DNA of 64,000 bases from DASXIF01 sp036498145 (GCA_963708625.1 CAVPSV010000001.1:1-64000); one strand, 5' to 3'; positions 10,548 through 20,873 are shown, counted from the first letter of the stretch. Numbers and translations: made by a program. The notes: generated by a model not told the origin, from the letters alone.

Positions 10548-10695
10548 GTCCCAGACCCCCACTCGTCGGTGAACATCCACAGGCGGCTGTCAGGTCCGCC
10601 TCATCTTCACCATAGGGCGCACGGAGTCAGCGCTCTACTCGACGCCCCGGCGCGCTGGCGGGCCCATCTCCGCCGCAACGCCCTAAGGTGTGGCC

Positions 10696-11334
10696 ATGGC
10701 CGACGCGATGCTGAACGAAACCAGCCTCTCCTACGCCGAGTCGTACCTGCCCGAAGACGACCTCGTGCAGGCCGCCCGCGAGCGCGGCGGCGAGCTGGGT
10801 TGCACCCCGATCGGCCCGGCCGGCGGCGCGACGCTGCAATTGCTGGCCGCAGCCACCCAGGCGCGCAGCGTGGTGGAGGTGGGCACCGGCGCCGGCGTCT
10901 CCGGGCTGTACCTGCTCGGCGGCATGGCCGCGGACGGCCAGCTGATCAGCATCGACGTGGAGGGCGAGAACCAGCGCGCGGCCAAGGAGGCCTTCACCGC
11001 GGCCGGCATCGCCACCACCCGGTATCGGCTTATCAACGGCTCCGCCCCGGAGGTGCTGCCGCGGATGCGCGAAGCCACCTACGACCTCGTTTTCGTCGAC
11101 GCCGACAAGGCGAATTACCCGGTGTACTTCGAGCACGCGGTGCGCATGCTGCGTCCCGGTGGCGTGATGGCGTTCGACAATGCGCTGTGGCACGACCGCG
11201 TCGCCGATCCGACCCAGCGCGACCCAGAAACCACCGCATTGCGCGAACTCGGCCGCATCGTGCGCGCCGACCGGCGGCTGATCCCCGCCCTGTTGCCCGT
11301 GGGTGACGGGCTGCTCGTCGCCGCCAAACGCTGA
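10696..11334 (+). CDS. Class I SAM-dependent O-methyltransferase
   Basis: 212 residues resembling catechol/caffeoyl-CoA type O-methyltransferases: SAM-binding VVEVGTGAGVSGLYLL, acidic LISIDVEGEN, and the metal-associated DLVFVDADKANYP plus GGVMAFDNALWHDRVADP. Mycobacterial relatives such as Rv1220c lie beside sigE; no sigma gene is adjacent here. ATG 10696 follows AAGG at the right spacing; the GTG six bases earlier is too close to it. The gene diverges from the neocarzinostatin-like gene. The acceptor is unknown. Frame intact. Confidence 0.88.
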   Translation: MADAMLNETSLSYAESYLPEDDLVQAARERGGELGCTPIGPAGGATLQLLAAATQARSVVEVGTGAGVSGLYLLGGMAADGQLISIDVEGENQRAAKEAFTAAGIATTRYRLINGSAPEVLPRMREATYDLVFVDADKANYPVYFEHAVRMLRPGGVMAFDNALWHDRVADPTQRDPETTALRELGRIVRADRRLIPALLPVGDGLLVAAKR

Positions 11335-11356
11335 CCCTTCCCGGCTCAATCGCGGG

Positions 11357-11476
11357 TTCGGCGCCTTCGTGCCCCTGCAACGCCCAACCGCTCGGCCCGA
11401 ACGAGCAAGCTCGCTCGGCTTCGCTCAATCGCGTGGGCAGGGTTCTTCCCGGATAGCGGGAACAATCCTCCCCACG
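11357..11476. repeat. Intergenic repeats including probable family B hairpin
   Basis: The gap before fbiA holds two repeats. Positions 11357-11377 match 18 of 21 bases of a unit tandemly repeated at 22981-23040 (TTCGGCGCCTTCG core). Positions 11432-11476 form a hairpin: outer arms CGTGGGCAGG and CCTCCCCACG (9 of 10 paired) and inner arms TTCCCG and CGGGAA around GATAGC. The ATAGCGG core matches the family B elements at 52.4 and 61.4 kb, but the arms differ, so membership is probable only. Confidence 0.5.
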
Positions 11477-11509
11477 TGGGTGGGTGCGGGGCGCCTGTAC
11501 GTTCGTTAC

Positions 11510-12523
11510 GTGCGCATCGCTGTCCTGGCCGGCGGCATCGGCGGCGCCAAGTTCCTGCGGGGTGTGCGCGCAGCCGTCCCGCAGGACGAGATAACCGCCA
11601 TCGTCAACACCGGCGACGACGTCACCCTGCACGGGTTGCGGATCTGCCCCGACCTGGACAGCGTGATGTACACGCTGGCCGGTGTGCATGACACCGAGCG
11701 TGGCTGGGGTCGGGCCGACGAGTCGTGGCGGGTGATGTCGGAACTGGCCGAATACGGCGCTGAGCCGGGCTGGTTCAGCCTGGGCGACCTGGACATCGGC
11801 ACCCACCTGGTCCGTACCCGGATGCTCGATGCCGGCTTCGCGCTCAGCGACGTGACCACCGCGCTATGCGCGCGATGGCAGATCGGTGCCCGGATCCTGC
11901 CGATGACCGACCAGCGGTGCGAGACGCACGTCATCGTCGATGACACCGACGCCGCGGTGACCGACGGCGGCCCGCGCCGCAAGGCGATCCACTTTCAGGA
12001 ATGGTGGATCAGGTACCGCGCCGCACTGCGGCCGGAGGCCTTCGTCCAGGTCGGCGTCGACGAGGCGATACCGGCGCCCGGCGTGCTCGAGGCGATCGCG
12101 GCCGCCGACGTCGTGTTGATCGCGCCGAGCAATCCGGTCGTCTCGATCGGGACCATCCTCGGCGTGCCCGGCATCCGCGAGGCGGTTGCCGCCGCGGCCG
12201 GCCCGGTGATCGGCTACTCCCCCATCGTGCGGGGTGCGCCGGTGCGGGGCATGGCTGATATGTGCCTGCCCGCGATCGGCGTCGAGGTGAGCGCCGAAGC
12301 GGTCGGTCGTCACTACTCCTCTCGCCGGGACGGCGGTGCCTCTCGCCGGGACGGCGGTGGACTGCTGGACGGCTGGCTGGTGCACGAGAGCGACACCGCC
12401 GATGTGCCCGGCGTCGAGGTCCGCGCGATCCCGCTGCTGATGACCAGCGACGACGCGAGCGCAGCCATGGTCCGCGCGGGCCTGGATTTGGCCGCTGCCA
12501 TCTCGGCCGGGAGCAGGCGATGA
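11510..12523 (+). CDS. fbiA: Phosphoenolpyruvate/2-phospho-L-lactate transferase (CofD/FbiA)
   Basis: Coenzyme F420 biosynthesis: transfers the phospho-enolpyruvate (or phospholactate) moiety from its guanosine-linked donor to Fo. The 337-residue product begins MRIAVLAGGIGGAKFLRG, the CofD glycine-rich start, followed by NTGDD (33-37), PDLDSVMYTLAG and WFSLGDLDIGTHL, all family signatures; length fits (about 330). GTG 11510 is chosen because the family starts exactly there; longer upstream readings have no support. The stop overlaps the next start as ATGA, so translation is coupled. A perfect 21-bp tandem duplication (12318-12359) adds a repeated SRRDGG(A/G) segment near residue 270. Confidence 0.95.
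   Translation: MRIAVLAGGIGGAKFLRGVRAAVPQDEITAIVNTGDDVTLHGLRICPDLDSVMYTLAGVHDTERGWGRADESWRVMSELAEYGAEPGWFSLGDLDIGTHLVRTRMLDAGFALSDVTTALCARWQIGARILPMTDQRCETHVIVDDTDAAVTDGGPRRKAIHFQEWWIRYRAALRPEAFVQVGVDEAIPAPGVLEAIAAADVVLIAPSNPVVSIGTILGVPGIREAVAAAAGPVIGYSPIVRGAPVRGMADMCLPAIGVEVSAEAVGRHYSSRRDGGASRRDGGGLLDGWLVHESDTADVPGVEVRAIPLLMTSDDASAAMVRAGLDLAAAISAGSRR
12318..12359 (+). repeat. 21-bp perfect tandem duplication inside fbiA
   Basis: Two adjacent identical 21-bp units (12318-12338 and 12339-12359) encode repeated SRRDGG(A/G). The unit keeps the frame and falls in a probable loop near the C-terminus, so it looks like a recent slippage duplication tolerated by the enzyme. Confidence 0.8.
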
Positions 12524-13866
12524 AGCCGGGCGACCACGCGGCCGCGCACATCGAGATCATCCCGGTGCTCGGCATCGGCGAGTTGCGCCCGGGCGACGAC
12601 CTCGCCGCGCAGATCGTCGAACACGCCCCCGAACTGCTCGACGGCGACGTGCTGGTGGTGACCAGCAAAGCCGTGTCGAAGACCGAGGGCCGGCTCATCG
12701 TCCTGGACACCGCCGACCCGGACGCGCGGGAGGCGGCCAGGCAGGCCGCGATCGATGCAGAGACGGTGCGTGTCGTCGCTGAGCGGGACAGCCTGCGCAT
12801 CGTGGAGACGCGCCATGGCCTGGTGCTCGCCGCGGGCGGCGTGGACGAGTCGAACGTCGCACGAAACGAGCTCGCCCTGCTGCCGATCGACCCTGACGCG
12901 TCGGCAGAGCTGTTGCGCGACGCACTGCGTAGCCGGGCTGGGGTGGACGTCGCGGTGATCGTGAGCGACTCGATGGGACGGCCGTGGCGGGCCGGCATCA
13001 CCGATGCCGCAATCGGCGTGGCCGGGATCACCGCACTGACCGACCCGCGCGGCCGCACCGATCACTACGGCAACGTCCTGACCGTCACCCAGGTCGCGGT
13101 CGCCGATGAGATCGCCGCCGCGGCCGACCTGGTCAAGGGCAAGCTGGGCGGCGTGCCGGTTGCGATCGTGCGCGGCATGGCCCGGCACCACAAGCTCGAC
13201 GACGACGGCCTCGGCAGCCGCGCGCTGATCCGGGGCTCCGAAGAGGACCTGTTTCGGCTGGGCACCGCCGAAGCGATGGCGGTGGGCCGGGAGGACGTGG
13301 GCTGGGCCACCGAGGTGGCGCCGCCGCTGCACCACGACGCGGTCGATGTGATCACCACGATGGTGCCGGGCAGCCAGGTGGACGCGAGCGTGCGGCACGC
13401 GTTCCTGGGCTTCCTTGCAGCCCGCCCGGACGCCATGTGGCGCTCCTGCGCACCCGGGCATGTGACCGCGAGCGCGCTGGTCATCGACCCGTCCAGGCAC
13501 CTGGTGCTGCTCAGCCTGCACCCGCGGGTGCAGATGTGGGTACAGCTGGGTGGGCACTGCGAACCGGGCGACCACACGCTGCTGGACGCCGCGGCGCGCG
13601 AGGCGCGTGAGGAGTCGGGCATCGGCGCGCTCTCGTTCGACCCGGCGCCCCTGGGCCTGGACGTCCATCCGATCACTTGCTCGCTCGGCGTGCCGACCCG
13701 GCACTTCGACGTGCGCTTCCTGGCCGTCGCGCCCGACGGCGCCGAACCGGTGCGCTCGGACGAGTCGCTCGACCTGCGTTGGTTCCGGTTCGACCGGCTG
13801 CCGGACGGGGTGTCCCCGGAACTGCCGCGGATGCTCGCGACCGCCCTCGTCCGGCTCGGGTTGTGA
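12520..13866 (+). CDS. fbiB: F420-0:gamma-glutamyl ligase fused to a NUDIX domain
   Basis: 448 residues. Positions 11-265 are CofE, which adds L-glutamates to F420-0: EIIPVLGIGELRPGDDLA, VLVVTSKAVSKTEGR, DSMGRPWRAGITDAAIGVAG, DHYGNVLTVTQVAVADE, VRGMARH. Positions about 290-448 are a NUDIX hydrolase domain with box GGHCEPGD...AAREAREESGI (344-368), preceded by AMWRSCAPGHVTASALVI. Mycobacterial FbiB instead has an FMN nitroreductase-like C-terminal domain that reduces dehydro-F420-0; that domain is absent here. The NUDIX half resembles stand-alone proteins, so this is a gene fusion or loss of an intergenic stop. ATG 12520 overlaps the fbiA stop. Frame intact. Confidence 0.9.
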   Translation: MKPGDHAAAHIEIIPVLGIGELRPGDDLAAQIVEHAPELLDGDVLVVTSKAVSKTEGRLIVLDTADPDAREAARQAAIDAETVRVVAERDSLRIVETRHGLVLAAGGVDESNVARNELALLPIDPDASAELLRDALRSRAGVDVAVIVSDSMGRPWRAGITDAAIGVAGITALTDPRGRTDHYGNVLTVTQVAVADEIAAAADLVKGKLGGVPVAIVRGMARHHKLDDDGLGSRALIRGSEEDLFRLGTAEAMAVGREDVGWATEVAPPLHHDAVDVITTMVPGSQVDASVRHAFLGFLAARPDAMWRSCAPGHVTASALVIDPSRHLVLLSLHPRVQMWVQLGGHCEPGDHTLLDAAAREAREESGIGALSFDPAPLGLDVHPITCSLGVPTRHFDVRFLAVAPDGAEPVRSDESLDLRWFRFDRLPDGVSPELPRMLATALVRLGL

Positions 13867-13907
13867 GGACCCAGCCAGCCGATGGATGCGCCGATGGATG
13901 GACCGAG

Positions 13908-14784
13908 ATGAACGCACCGACCTACGCCCCAGGTAGCTCGACGGCGACGATGCTCGAGGGCATCCTGCGGCGCACCCAGATGTGGCCGGCACCGTCCGTC
14001 GCCGTGGCCGTGGTCAGCGCCGACGGCATCGTGGCCGCGCGCGGCTCGCTCACCGAACAGTTCGCGCTGGCATCGGTGACCAAGCCGCTGGCGGCGTTGG
14101 CGATCCTCGTCGCGATCGAGGAGGGCGCGCTCGATTACGGCAGCGCGGCCGACGAGTCGCTGCTACCCAGCGCGACGGTGCGGCACCTGCTCGCGCACGC
14201 GTCCGGGGTGGCCCCGGAGGCCCGGATGCGGTCCTTCCCGCCGGCGACGAGGCGGGTGTATTCCAACGTCGGCATCGAGATCGCCGCCGAGCTGGTCGAG
14301 ACCGCGGTGCGGATGCCGTTCGCGGCATATCTGCACGAGGCGGTCGCGGAACCGCTCGGGGCTAACCGGCACGAAACTGGCCGGGTCGCCTGCGCGCGAC
14401 GGGGTATCGACCCTCGCCGATCTGGCGAAGGTGATGCAGACCCTGATCGCGCCGCAGGTGTTCGGCCGGTTCCTGCACCACACCACGCTGCTCGACGCGA
14501 CGACGGTGCAGTACCCGGGTTTGCGCGGGGTGCTGCCGGGCTTCGGCGCGCAGGACCCCAACGACTGGGGCCTGGGATTCGAGATCCGCAACGGCAAGCA
14601 TCCGCACTGGACCGGGACGATGAACTCGCCGAGCACCTACGGCCATTTCGGACAGAGCGGCACCATGTTCTGGATCGACCCGTTCGCCGGCGTGGGGCTG
14701 GTCGCGCTCACCGACCGCGCCTTCGGCGACTGGGCCCGCGAGGAATGGCCGAAGCTCTCCGACGCAGTCGTCGCCGCAACCTGA
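13908..14784 (+). CDS. Beta-lactamase-fold serine hydrolase, one frameshift
   Basis: Class C beta-lactamase/penicillin-binding-protein-like hydrolase of about 291 residues. The nucleophile motif SVTK is at 56-59, the YSN motif at 118-120 (RRVYSNVGIE), and the third motif is probably HFGQSG near the C-terminus. No signal peptide is evident, so it is likely cytoplasmic, as are many esterase-like members. The frame breaks at a GGGG run at 14358-14361: dropping one G joins VAEPLG to LTGTKLAGSPARDGVSTLAD and restores the family C-terminus. Substrate unknown; antibiotic resistance cannot be inferred. Confidence 0.75.
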
Positions 14785-14871
14785 GGGTCATCCGGGGGAT
14801 TTGCGCACCGCGGTGACTGAGAGCAGGCTGAGCACCCGGTTTCGCTGCTGCCAGATCCGGAAGGGCTCATC

Positions 14872-16635
14872 GTGCGCGGCTATGCACGTAAGGCACTCAC
14901 CGCGTCGGCGGTCATCGCTGCGCTCACGCTGACTTCGTGCACCAGCAGCAAGCCGTCGACAAGTGCATCGTCCCGGGGCACGAGTAGCGGCGCCGGTCAG
15001 GTTGCCGGCACCAAGGGCACCGGCACGATGGCCGACTGCGGTATCAATCCGAACACCTGCAACAGCGGCAAGACAAAACCCGGCGGCACCGTGCAATACG
15101 CGATCCCGGAAAACGTCACCGGCTGGAATGTGAACGCCGCGAACTCGGCGAACGTCGATTTCGAGCAGGTGCTGGCGGGGGTGTTGCCGGCCGCATACAA
15201 CATCGGCCCGGACCTCAAGCCATTCCTCGAGACCGACGTCCTGTCATCCGCAACGATGGCCAGTACGAATCCGCAGACCATCGTGTACCAGATCAAGTCG
15301 AACGCGACATGGAACGACGGTACGCCGATCGATGCGAACGACTTCGTCTACGCGTGGAAGGCCAACAGCCTGACATACTGCCCGAAATGCGGATCGGCGT
15401 TCACTGCCGGTTACAACCTGATCAAGTCGGTGTCCGGTTCCGACAACGGCAAGACGGTCACCGTCATATTCGGCTCCCCTTTCGCCGAGTGGCAGAGCCT
15501 GTTCAGCCCGCTGTACCCGGCGCACCTCGCCGCGCAGCACGGCGGCATGGCCGATGCCGCGGGCCTCGCCCGGTCGTACATGTGGTTCGACACCACGGTG
15601 CCGAGCTATTCCGGCGGCCCTTACGACATTCAGTCGGTGGTCAAGGACACGGCGATCACCGAGGTACCGAACCCGAAGTGGTATGGCGCGGTGAAGCCGA
15701 CGCTCAGCAAACTGATCTTTCGAGTGATCACCGAACAGGGTCAGCAAGTTCTGGCGTTGCAGAACAATGAGCTACAGGCGATCTATTTCTCCCCCACCGC
15801 GGACATCGTGCAGGCCGTGAATCGCATCGGTGGATTGGACACATTTCTCGGCCCGGGAGCGTCTTGGGAGCACCTGGACTTCAACGAGAAGAATCCGTTG
15901 CTCGCGGACCGGCAGCTGCGTTCGGCCATCTTCACCGCAATCGACCGCCAAGCGATCATCGACCGCACCATCGGAGAGTTCGTGCCGGATGCCAAGGCAC
16001 TGAACAACCACATGTACGCCCTCGGCCAGTCCGGCTACCAAGACAACGTCACCCCAACCGGCCAGGGCGCGGGTGACGTCGCCAAGGCAAAGTCGATCCT
16101 GACAGCTGCTGGGTATACCGGCGTGGGCACCGCGCTCAAGAACAAGGCCGGCAACGCGGTGCACCTCCGCTGCTCCTATCAAGCCGGCAGCACGATCCAC
16201 CAGCAGACCTGCGAGATCGTTCAATCGGAACTTGCTGCGCTCGGAATATCGGTCGCGCCGACGGCCGTGGCTGACCCAGGGGGAGCACTGGCTTCGGGCG
16301 ACTTCGACCTGTTCGACTTCGTTTGGATCTTCGCGCCGTTCCCGGTCTCCAACGCGCAAGCCATATTCGACCGGTCCGGCGGTGTCGATTTCGGCGGCAA
16401 TGACGACCCGGCCATGGAGTCGCTGCTCAAACAGGCCAGCACAGCTACCGATCCGGATGCCGTTCGCCGCCTCGTCAACCAAGCGGATGTGGATCTGACC
16501 AACGACGCCTACGAGCTGCCGCTGTACCAGAAGCCATTCTTGATCGCCGCGCGAGCAAACATCGCAAACATCCGCGGCAACTCAACCTTGGGACCGACGT
16601 ACAACGATCAGGCGTGGGGAATCCGCAGTAACTGA
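14872..16635 (+). CDS. ABC transporter solute-binding lipoprotein (family 5, OppA/DppA type)
   Basis: 587-residue extracytoplasmic binding protein. Lipobox LTSC puts the lipidated cysteine at 23, followed by a Ser/Thr-rich linker. The body carries family 5 features: YAIPENVTGWN near the mature start, NATWNDGTPIDANDFVYAWK (the dipeptide-binding signature), a central NDELQ-like lobe boundary (LQNNELQAIYF) and a C-terminal LPLYQKPFLIAAR. GTG 14872 has GGAAGG seven bases upstream. No permease or ATPase gene is adjacent, so it is an orphan in this window and its ligand (peptide, sugar or other) is unknown. It converges with the SARP regulator. Confidence 0.88.
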   Translation: MRGYARKALTASAVIAALTLTSCTSSKPSTSASSRGTSSGAGQVAGTKGTGTMADCGINPNTCNSGKTKPGGTVQYAIPENVTGWNVNAANSANVDFEQVLAGVLPAAYNIGPDLKPFLETDVLSSATMASTNPQTIVYQIKSNATWNDGTPIDANDFVYAWKANSLTYCPKCGSAFTAGYNLIKSVSGSDNGKTVTVIFGSPFAEWQSLFSPLYPAHLAAQHGGMADAAGLARSYMWFDTTVPSYSGGPYDIQSVVKDTAITEVPNPKWYGAVKPTLSKLIFRVITEQGQQVLALQNNELQAIYFSPTADIVQAVNRIGGLDTFLGPGASWEHLDFNEKNPLLADRQLRSAIFTAIDRQAIIDRTIGEFVPDAKALNNHMYALGQSGYQDNVTPTGQGAGDVAKAKSILTAAGYTGVGTALKNKAGNAVHLRCSYQAGSTIHQQTCEIVQSELAALGISVAPTAVADPGGALASGDFDLFDFVWIFAPFPVSNAQAIFDRSGGVDFGGNDDPAMESLLKQASTATDPDAVRRLVNQADVDLTNDAYELPLYQKPFLIAARANIANIRGNSTLGPTYNDQAWGIRSN

Positions 16636-16654
16636 GCGGCGTGCCCGACAGTTG

Positions 16655-19600
16655 TCATTCTTGGCTGCGGCACCGGGCGAGATCAGCCTGGATTCGGTCG
16701 ATCCAGGTGGCGTTTCGGCAGCGGGTGGCGATGTCGAGGGCACGTTCGAGGTGCCGGCGCGCTGCGTCGGTGTTGTTCATGTTCAGCGCAAGGGCGCCGA
16801 GGGTGTGCGCGACCGGTTCGAGCGGGTAGCCCCGGTCGGCACCGCTGACCCGGTGCTCATTAGGAAGCAATCTTTCGTACATCTCAGCCGCGCCTAGGTC
16901 GTCGCCGAGCATGAGTGCGGCTCGGGCGCCGATCACCCATCGCGACACCCGGAAGTGTGTGTCGTCCGGAGTGGGGGGACCAGCGGCGAATACCTCGCTG
17001 GCTTTCGCTTCCTCGCCGGCTGCGGCGAGGCAGCAGGCGAGGCTGGCTGCAAAAAGCTGCGGGGTGGCCTGGTAGGCGACACGCACGACGTCCACGATCT
17101 CGCCGAGGCGGCCCTGAGCGAAGCGCAGGGTGAACAGGGCTTCGGCGAGGGTTATGTCCGCTGCGGCACTGTCCGGGTCGGACTGCCGCATCAGGTCCAC
17201 GGTCGCCCGATAGATGGTCTCTGCCCGCTCCAGGTCGCCGGTCATGGAAGCCAGGCAGCCCTCGTACTCATTCAGCACCACATTGACCCAACGGAGTTCG
17301 AGCTTGTTGGCCAGCACAATGCTCTCGTCCAGCGCGCGACGAGCCGGCTGCACGTCGCCGCTCGTCACCGCCGCTTGGACGTCGAAGTGGGCCACGACGA
17401 GCTGAAAACTGAGCAGGTCGTGCCGTTCGGCGACATCGCTCAACTCCTGGCGGATCGCGTGACACTCGGCGTTGTCGCGGCTGAAGGGATACGCCGCGAT
17501 CGCCGCGAACAGGGCTTTGCAGATGGTCTCCGCATCACCAGTTCGACGGGCCAGGCTCAGCAGTTCGCGCAGGGTGTCCACGAGGGTGGGATCGTCGCGG
17601 ATGAGTGCTTCACACAGGTAGGCGCTGAGCAGTTGGCATCGCTGGGCGTCGGTGAGGTCGGCGCCGGCGAGGCTGGCGGTTACCTCGCCAACGAAGTCGG
17701 CCTCGATGTACGCGTAGTCGCGCATCCACCACGGCGTGACGTACCAGCAGCTGATCGCGCGGGCCACCAGATGATCGTCGCCGAGCTGTTGGGCGAGGGC
17801 GACGGCTTCGTGGCGGTAGCCGATGAACGAGGTGGTGTCGCCGGACAGGATGAGCGCGGGGATCAGCCGAAGCAACACGTCCAACCGCTGGCGCGGCTGC
17901 CCTTCGGTCAGGTCCAGACAATCGAGCGCCTGCCGATACAGCTCGACCACGCGGTCGTAGGCGTAGCGCGATTCGGCTTGCTCGGCGGCAACCACGCAAT
18001 AGTGGACGGCCTTGTCCGCAGTGGCCCGGGTTGCCGACAGGGCCAGATGGTGGGCCAGCGCGGTCACGTCTGCCGGGGTGACCGTTTCGACTGCCGCAGC
18101 GATGGCGGCGTGCATCGGCCGCAGTCGCGCGGCGCTGATGTCGGCGTAGAGAGTGTCGCGGACGAGCACGTGCGTGAAGCGCATGGTGGTCGGCCCGAAT
18201 TCGGTCATCAGACCGGAGATCTCGCCGGCTTCCAACGCGTCGAAGACTTCGTCGTCGGTCACGTTGCTGGCCGCCGTCAGCACCTCGACGTCGACGGTGC
18301 GGCCGACTGCCGCGGCCAGCCGCAAGATCGCCTGAGCTGACTCCGGCAGCCGCGCCAGCCGGTGCCGGACCACGTCGGCCACGCCGGCCGGCACCGTCTT
18401 CAGCAGCTCCCGCGGGCCGACACTGCCCAGTAGCCGCGCGAACTCGTTGAGGTAGAACGGATTGCCGTCGGTGCGCTCCAACAGGGCATCGAGCACCACT
18501 GAACTCGGCTGCGCACCGCTCACCTGGGCGATCAGCTGCTCGGCGGCGACGTCATCGAGGCCGCCGAGGGTGATGCGTTCCGGCTGCGACCGGGCGATGC
18601 CGGCCAGCAACTCACTGAGTTCATCACTGTGTTCGATCCGGTGGCTGATCACCACGAACAGCCGGGTCCGAGTAACTTTCTCGACCACGCTGGTGACCAG
18701 CCGGCGGGTCTCCGCATCGGCGCGGTGCACGTCGTCCAGGACGATCGCGATCGGTCGCTGGCTCGGGCTGGACAGCCAGTCCGCGACGGCTTGATGCATC
18801 CGGAACCGGGCTTGCGTCGCGTCTCCGGTCGGCGGCGGCACGTCGTCGCGCAGCAACGGCGCCAAGTCGTCGGCGAACTCGCCGACCGGCACCTGCCCCG
18901 CCAGTGACCGCAGCACCTCGGCCCACGCCCACGCCGGTGGGCTGCCGTCGACCTCGGGGCATCGGCCCACCGCCACCAGCCAGCCCCGCGCGCGCAACTC
19001 GTCGACCAGCCCGCGCATCAGCACGGACTTGCCAGCGCCCGGTTCGCCGCCACCAGAGCCACACCCACACCGGCGCCGGAGACGCCTCGGCGGCAGCCAG
19101 CAGCCGAGCCGCCTCGGCTTCGCGGCCGACGACCAACGCTGGCGCCGGTGGCAACTGCTCGACGCGAGACGACGGCGCGAGGTACGGATGCGGCGCGCCG
19201 AATCCGGTCGCGGACCGCGGCGTGGTTTCGATCGTCTCGGCGTGGCCGCGCGGCAGTTCGACGGTCTGGGTGAGGAGGCTGCTCGAGTTCGCGCAGCGCC
19301 GGGCCCGGGTCGAGCCCGAGTTCTTGGGCCAACGTGTCCCGCGCCTGGCGCACCGTGTCCAGGGCGTCGGCCTGCCGGGCGGCGGCATATTGGGCCAGCG
19401 CCAGCAACCGCCAGCCCTCCTCGCGCAGCGGTGCGTCTGTACAGCCGACTCGCCTTCATCACCGCGCGCGGGTAGGCACCGGCGCGCAGCGCCGCGTCGA
19501 CCAGCAGCTCCCTGGCATGCAGGCGCAATTCGTGCAGCCGGGATATTTCCGGCACTGCCCAGCCTTCGTCGGCGAATTCGGCGAACGCCGTGCCGCCCAC

Positions 19601-20008
19601 ATCGCCAGCGCGCCATCAATACCGGGCCAGCCGAGCAGAGGCGTCGACTCACTCTCGCTGTCGCGGACGAAGTGTTCGAAGCTCCAGGCGTCGACCTGCT
19701 CGGTGCTCAGGCGCAGCGCATAGCCAGGTACGCGCTCATCAGCACGTCGGCCGCCCGTGGCCCGTGCTCGGGCTCCAGTACCCGCCGCAACCTCGACACA
19801 TACGACTGCAGCGTGGCCATCGCCTTCGGCGGCGGCTCACCCCGCCACAGCTCTTCGATGACTGGTCCACCGGCACCACGTGGGTCCGAGCGGCCAGCAG
19901 TAGCGCCAGCACCGCGCGCTGCTTGCGGCTGCCGAGGTCGAGCAGCGCGCCGTCGCGCTCAGCCGTCACCGGGCCGAGCACCCGGACCGAGGCTGCGCCG
20001 ACTCCCAC
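16655..20008 (-). CDS. SARP-type regulator with AAA ATPase and TPR-like domains, N-terminal third frame-broken
   Basis: Large AfsR/SARP-like activator of about 1,110 residues after correction. N-terminus from GTG 20008: SVRVLGPVTAERDGALLDLG and SRKQRAVLALLLA (winged-helix OmpR-like DNA-binding domain), then a bacterial transcriptional activation domain (WAVPEISRLHELRLHARELL, ELGLDPGPALREL). An ATPase module follows: VVGREAEAARLLAA, Walker A GEPGAGKSVLM, Walker B PIAIVLDDVHRAD, and a long helical TPR-like C-terminus to SQE. Frame breaks lie near 19862, 19597, 19435, 19290 and 19055; the last 2.3 kb is intact. It diverges from a sigma-factor gene. Probably a pathway activator; the target is unknown, and no antibiotic cluster is visible here. 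Confidence 0.75.
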
Positions 20009-20051
20009 GATGATCAGTCTTACCCACCGGCGGAAACAGCAGATTTCGTCA

Positions 20052-20101
20052 CACGCATATCCCGCCGGAACGCCCGCTTCCGTCCGATATGCGTGGATAT
20101 G
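20052..20101. promoter_or_regulatory. Repeats in the SARP/sigma divergent promoter
   Basis: The 181-bp gap between the divergent regulator and sigma genes contains a 9-bp inverted repeat, CACGCATAT (20052-20060) and ATATGCGTG (20087-20095), and a direct repeat GATATG at 20086-20091 and 20096-20101. SARP proteins usually bind direct repeats spaced about one helical turn apart, so this is a plausible operator. The assignment is an inference. Confidence 0.4.
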
Positions 20102-20189
20102 GATTCCATCCGTCCGGGCAACCATCCAGTTGTCTGCAAGCCCTCCCCCGCATGGTCACCCCAGTTCACCGAGATCCAGTGGGGGAGAC

Positions 20190-20842
20190 ATGGACGTCGG
20201 CAGGCAGACCATGCGCAACTCACCGACTACGCGCGATCAGGACGCGCAGCCGCCCCTGTTCTCGACCTGGCCGATCACCGAACCCGCGACCAAGCTGCAC
20301 GAGTGCGCCATCGAGCGAGAGCTGATCGCCCGCGTGGCCGCGGTGACCACACCGCCGAGCAGACGCTGTACCGGATGTACGTCGGCCCCGCGCTGCGACG
20401 CGCTCGCAAGCTCAGTGCCCAGCCGGCCGACGCCGAGGACTACGTCGCCGAGGCGTTCCTGCGCGTGTTGCGCCTGCTGCACGAGGGCCGCGGACCGAGC
20501 ACCTCGTTCGGGCCCTACCTATTCGCCGTGTTGCGCAACCTCGCCACGGATGCCTACCGCGGCCAGCGAGCGCGCGAGCTGCCATCGGATCAAATCGGCA
20601 CGTCCATCGACTTCTGCGCATCGCGATCCGCGACGGAGGATGAGGTGGAAGCCCGGGTCTCGGTACGAGCGGCCATGGGCGGGTTGCCGCAGCGTTGGCG
20701 CGACGTGCTCTGGCGGATGCATGTGGAGGGGCACAGCCCGTCCGCGCTCGCCGAAGAATTCGGCGTCAGCGCCAATTCGGTGTCCGCCATGGCCCACCGC
20801 GCTCGTAACGCCCTGCGCAGCGCATACCAACTGTCGGCCTAA
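20190..20842 (+). CDS. ECF-like RNA polymerase sigma factor, one frameshift
   Basis: About 217 residues. Region 2 is seen as QPADAEDYVAEAFLRVLRLL with SFGPYLFAVLRNLATDAYRG; region 4 is the helix-turn-helix LPQRWRDVLWRMHVEGHSPSA then SANSVSAMAHRARNALR. The N-terminal ~50 residues (TMRNSPTTRDQDAQ...ERELIARVAA) read in another frame; a single-base change near 20340 joins them. ATG 20190 has GGGGGAG very close; ATG 20211 is an alternative. Region 3 is absent, as in group 4 sigma factors. No zinc-finger anti-sigma gene follows, unlike many ECF loci. It diverges from the SARP gene, and the two may regulate together. Confidence 0.75.
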
Positions 20843-20873
20843 CCCAACTGCGGCGTAGCCCAACCGCCGACTG

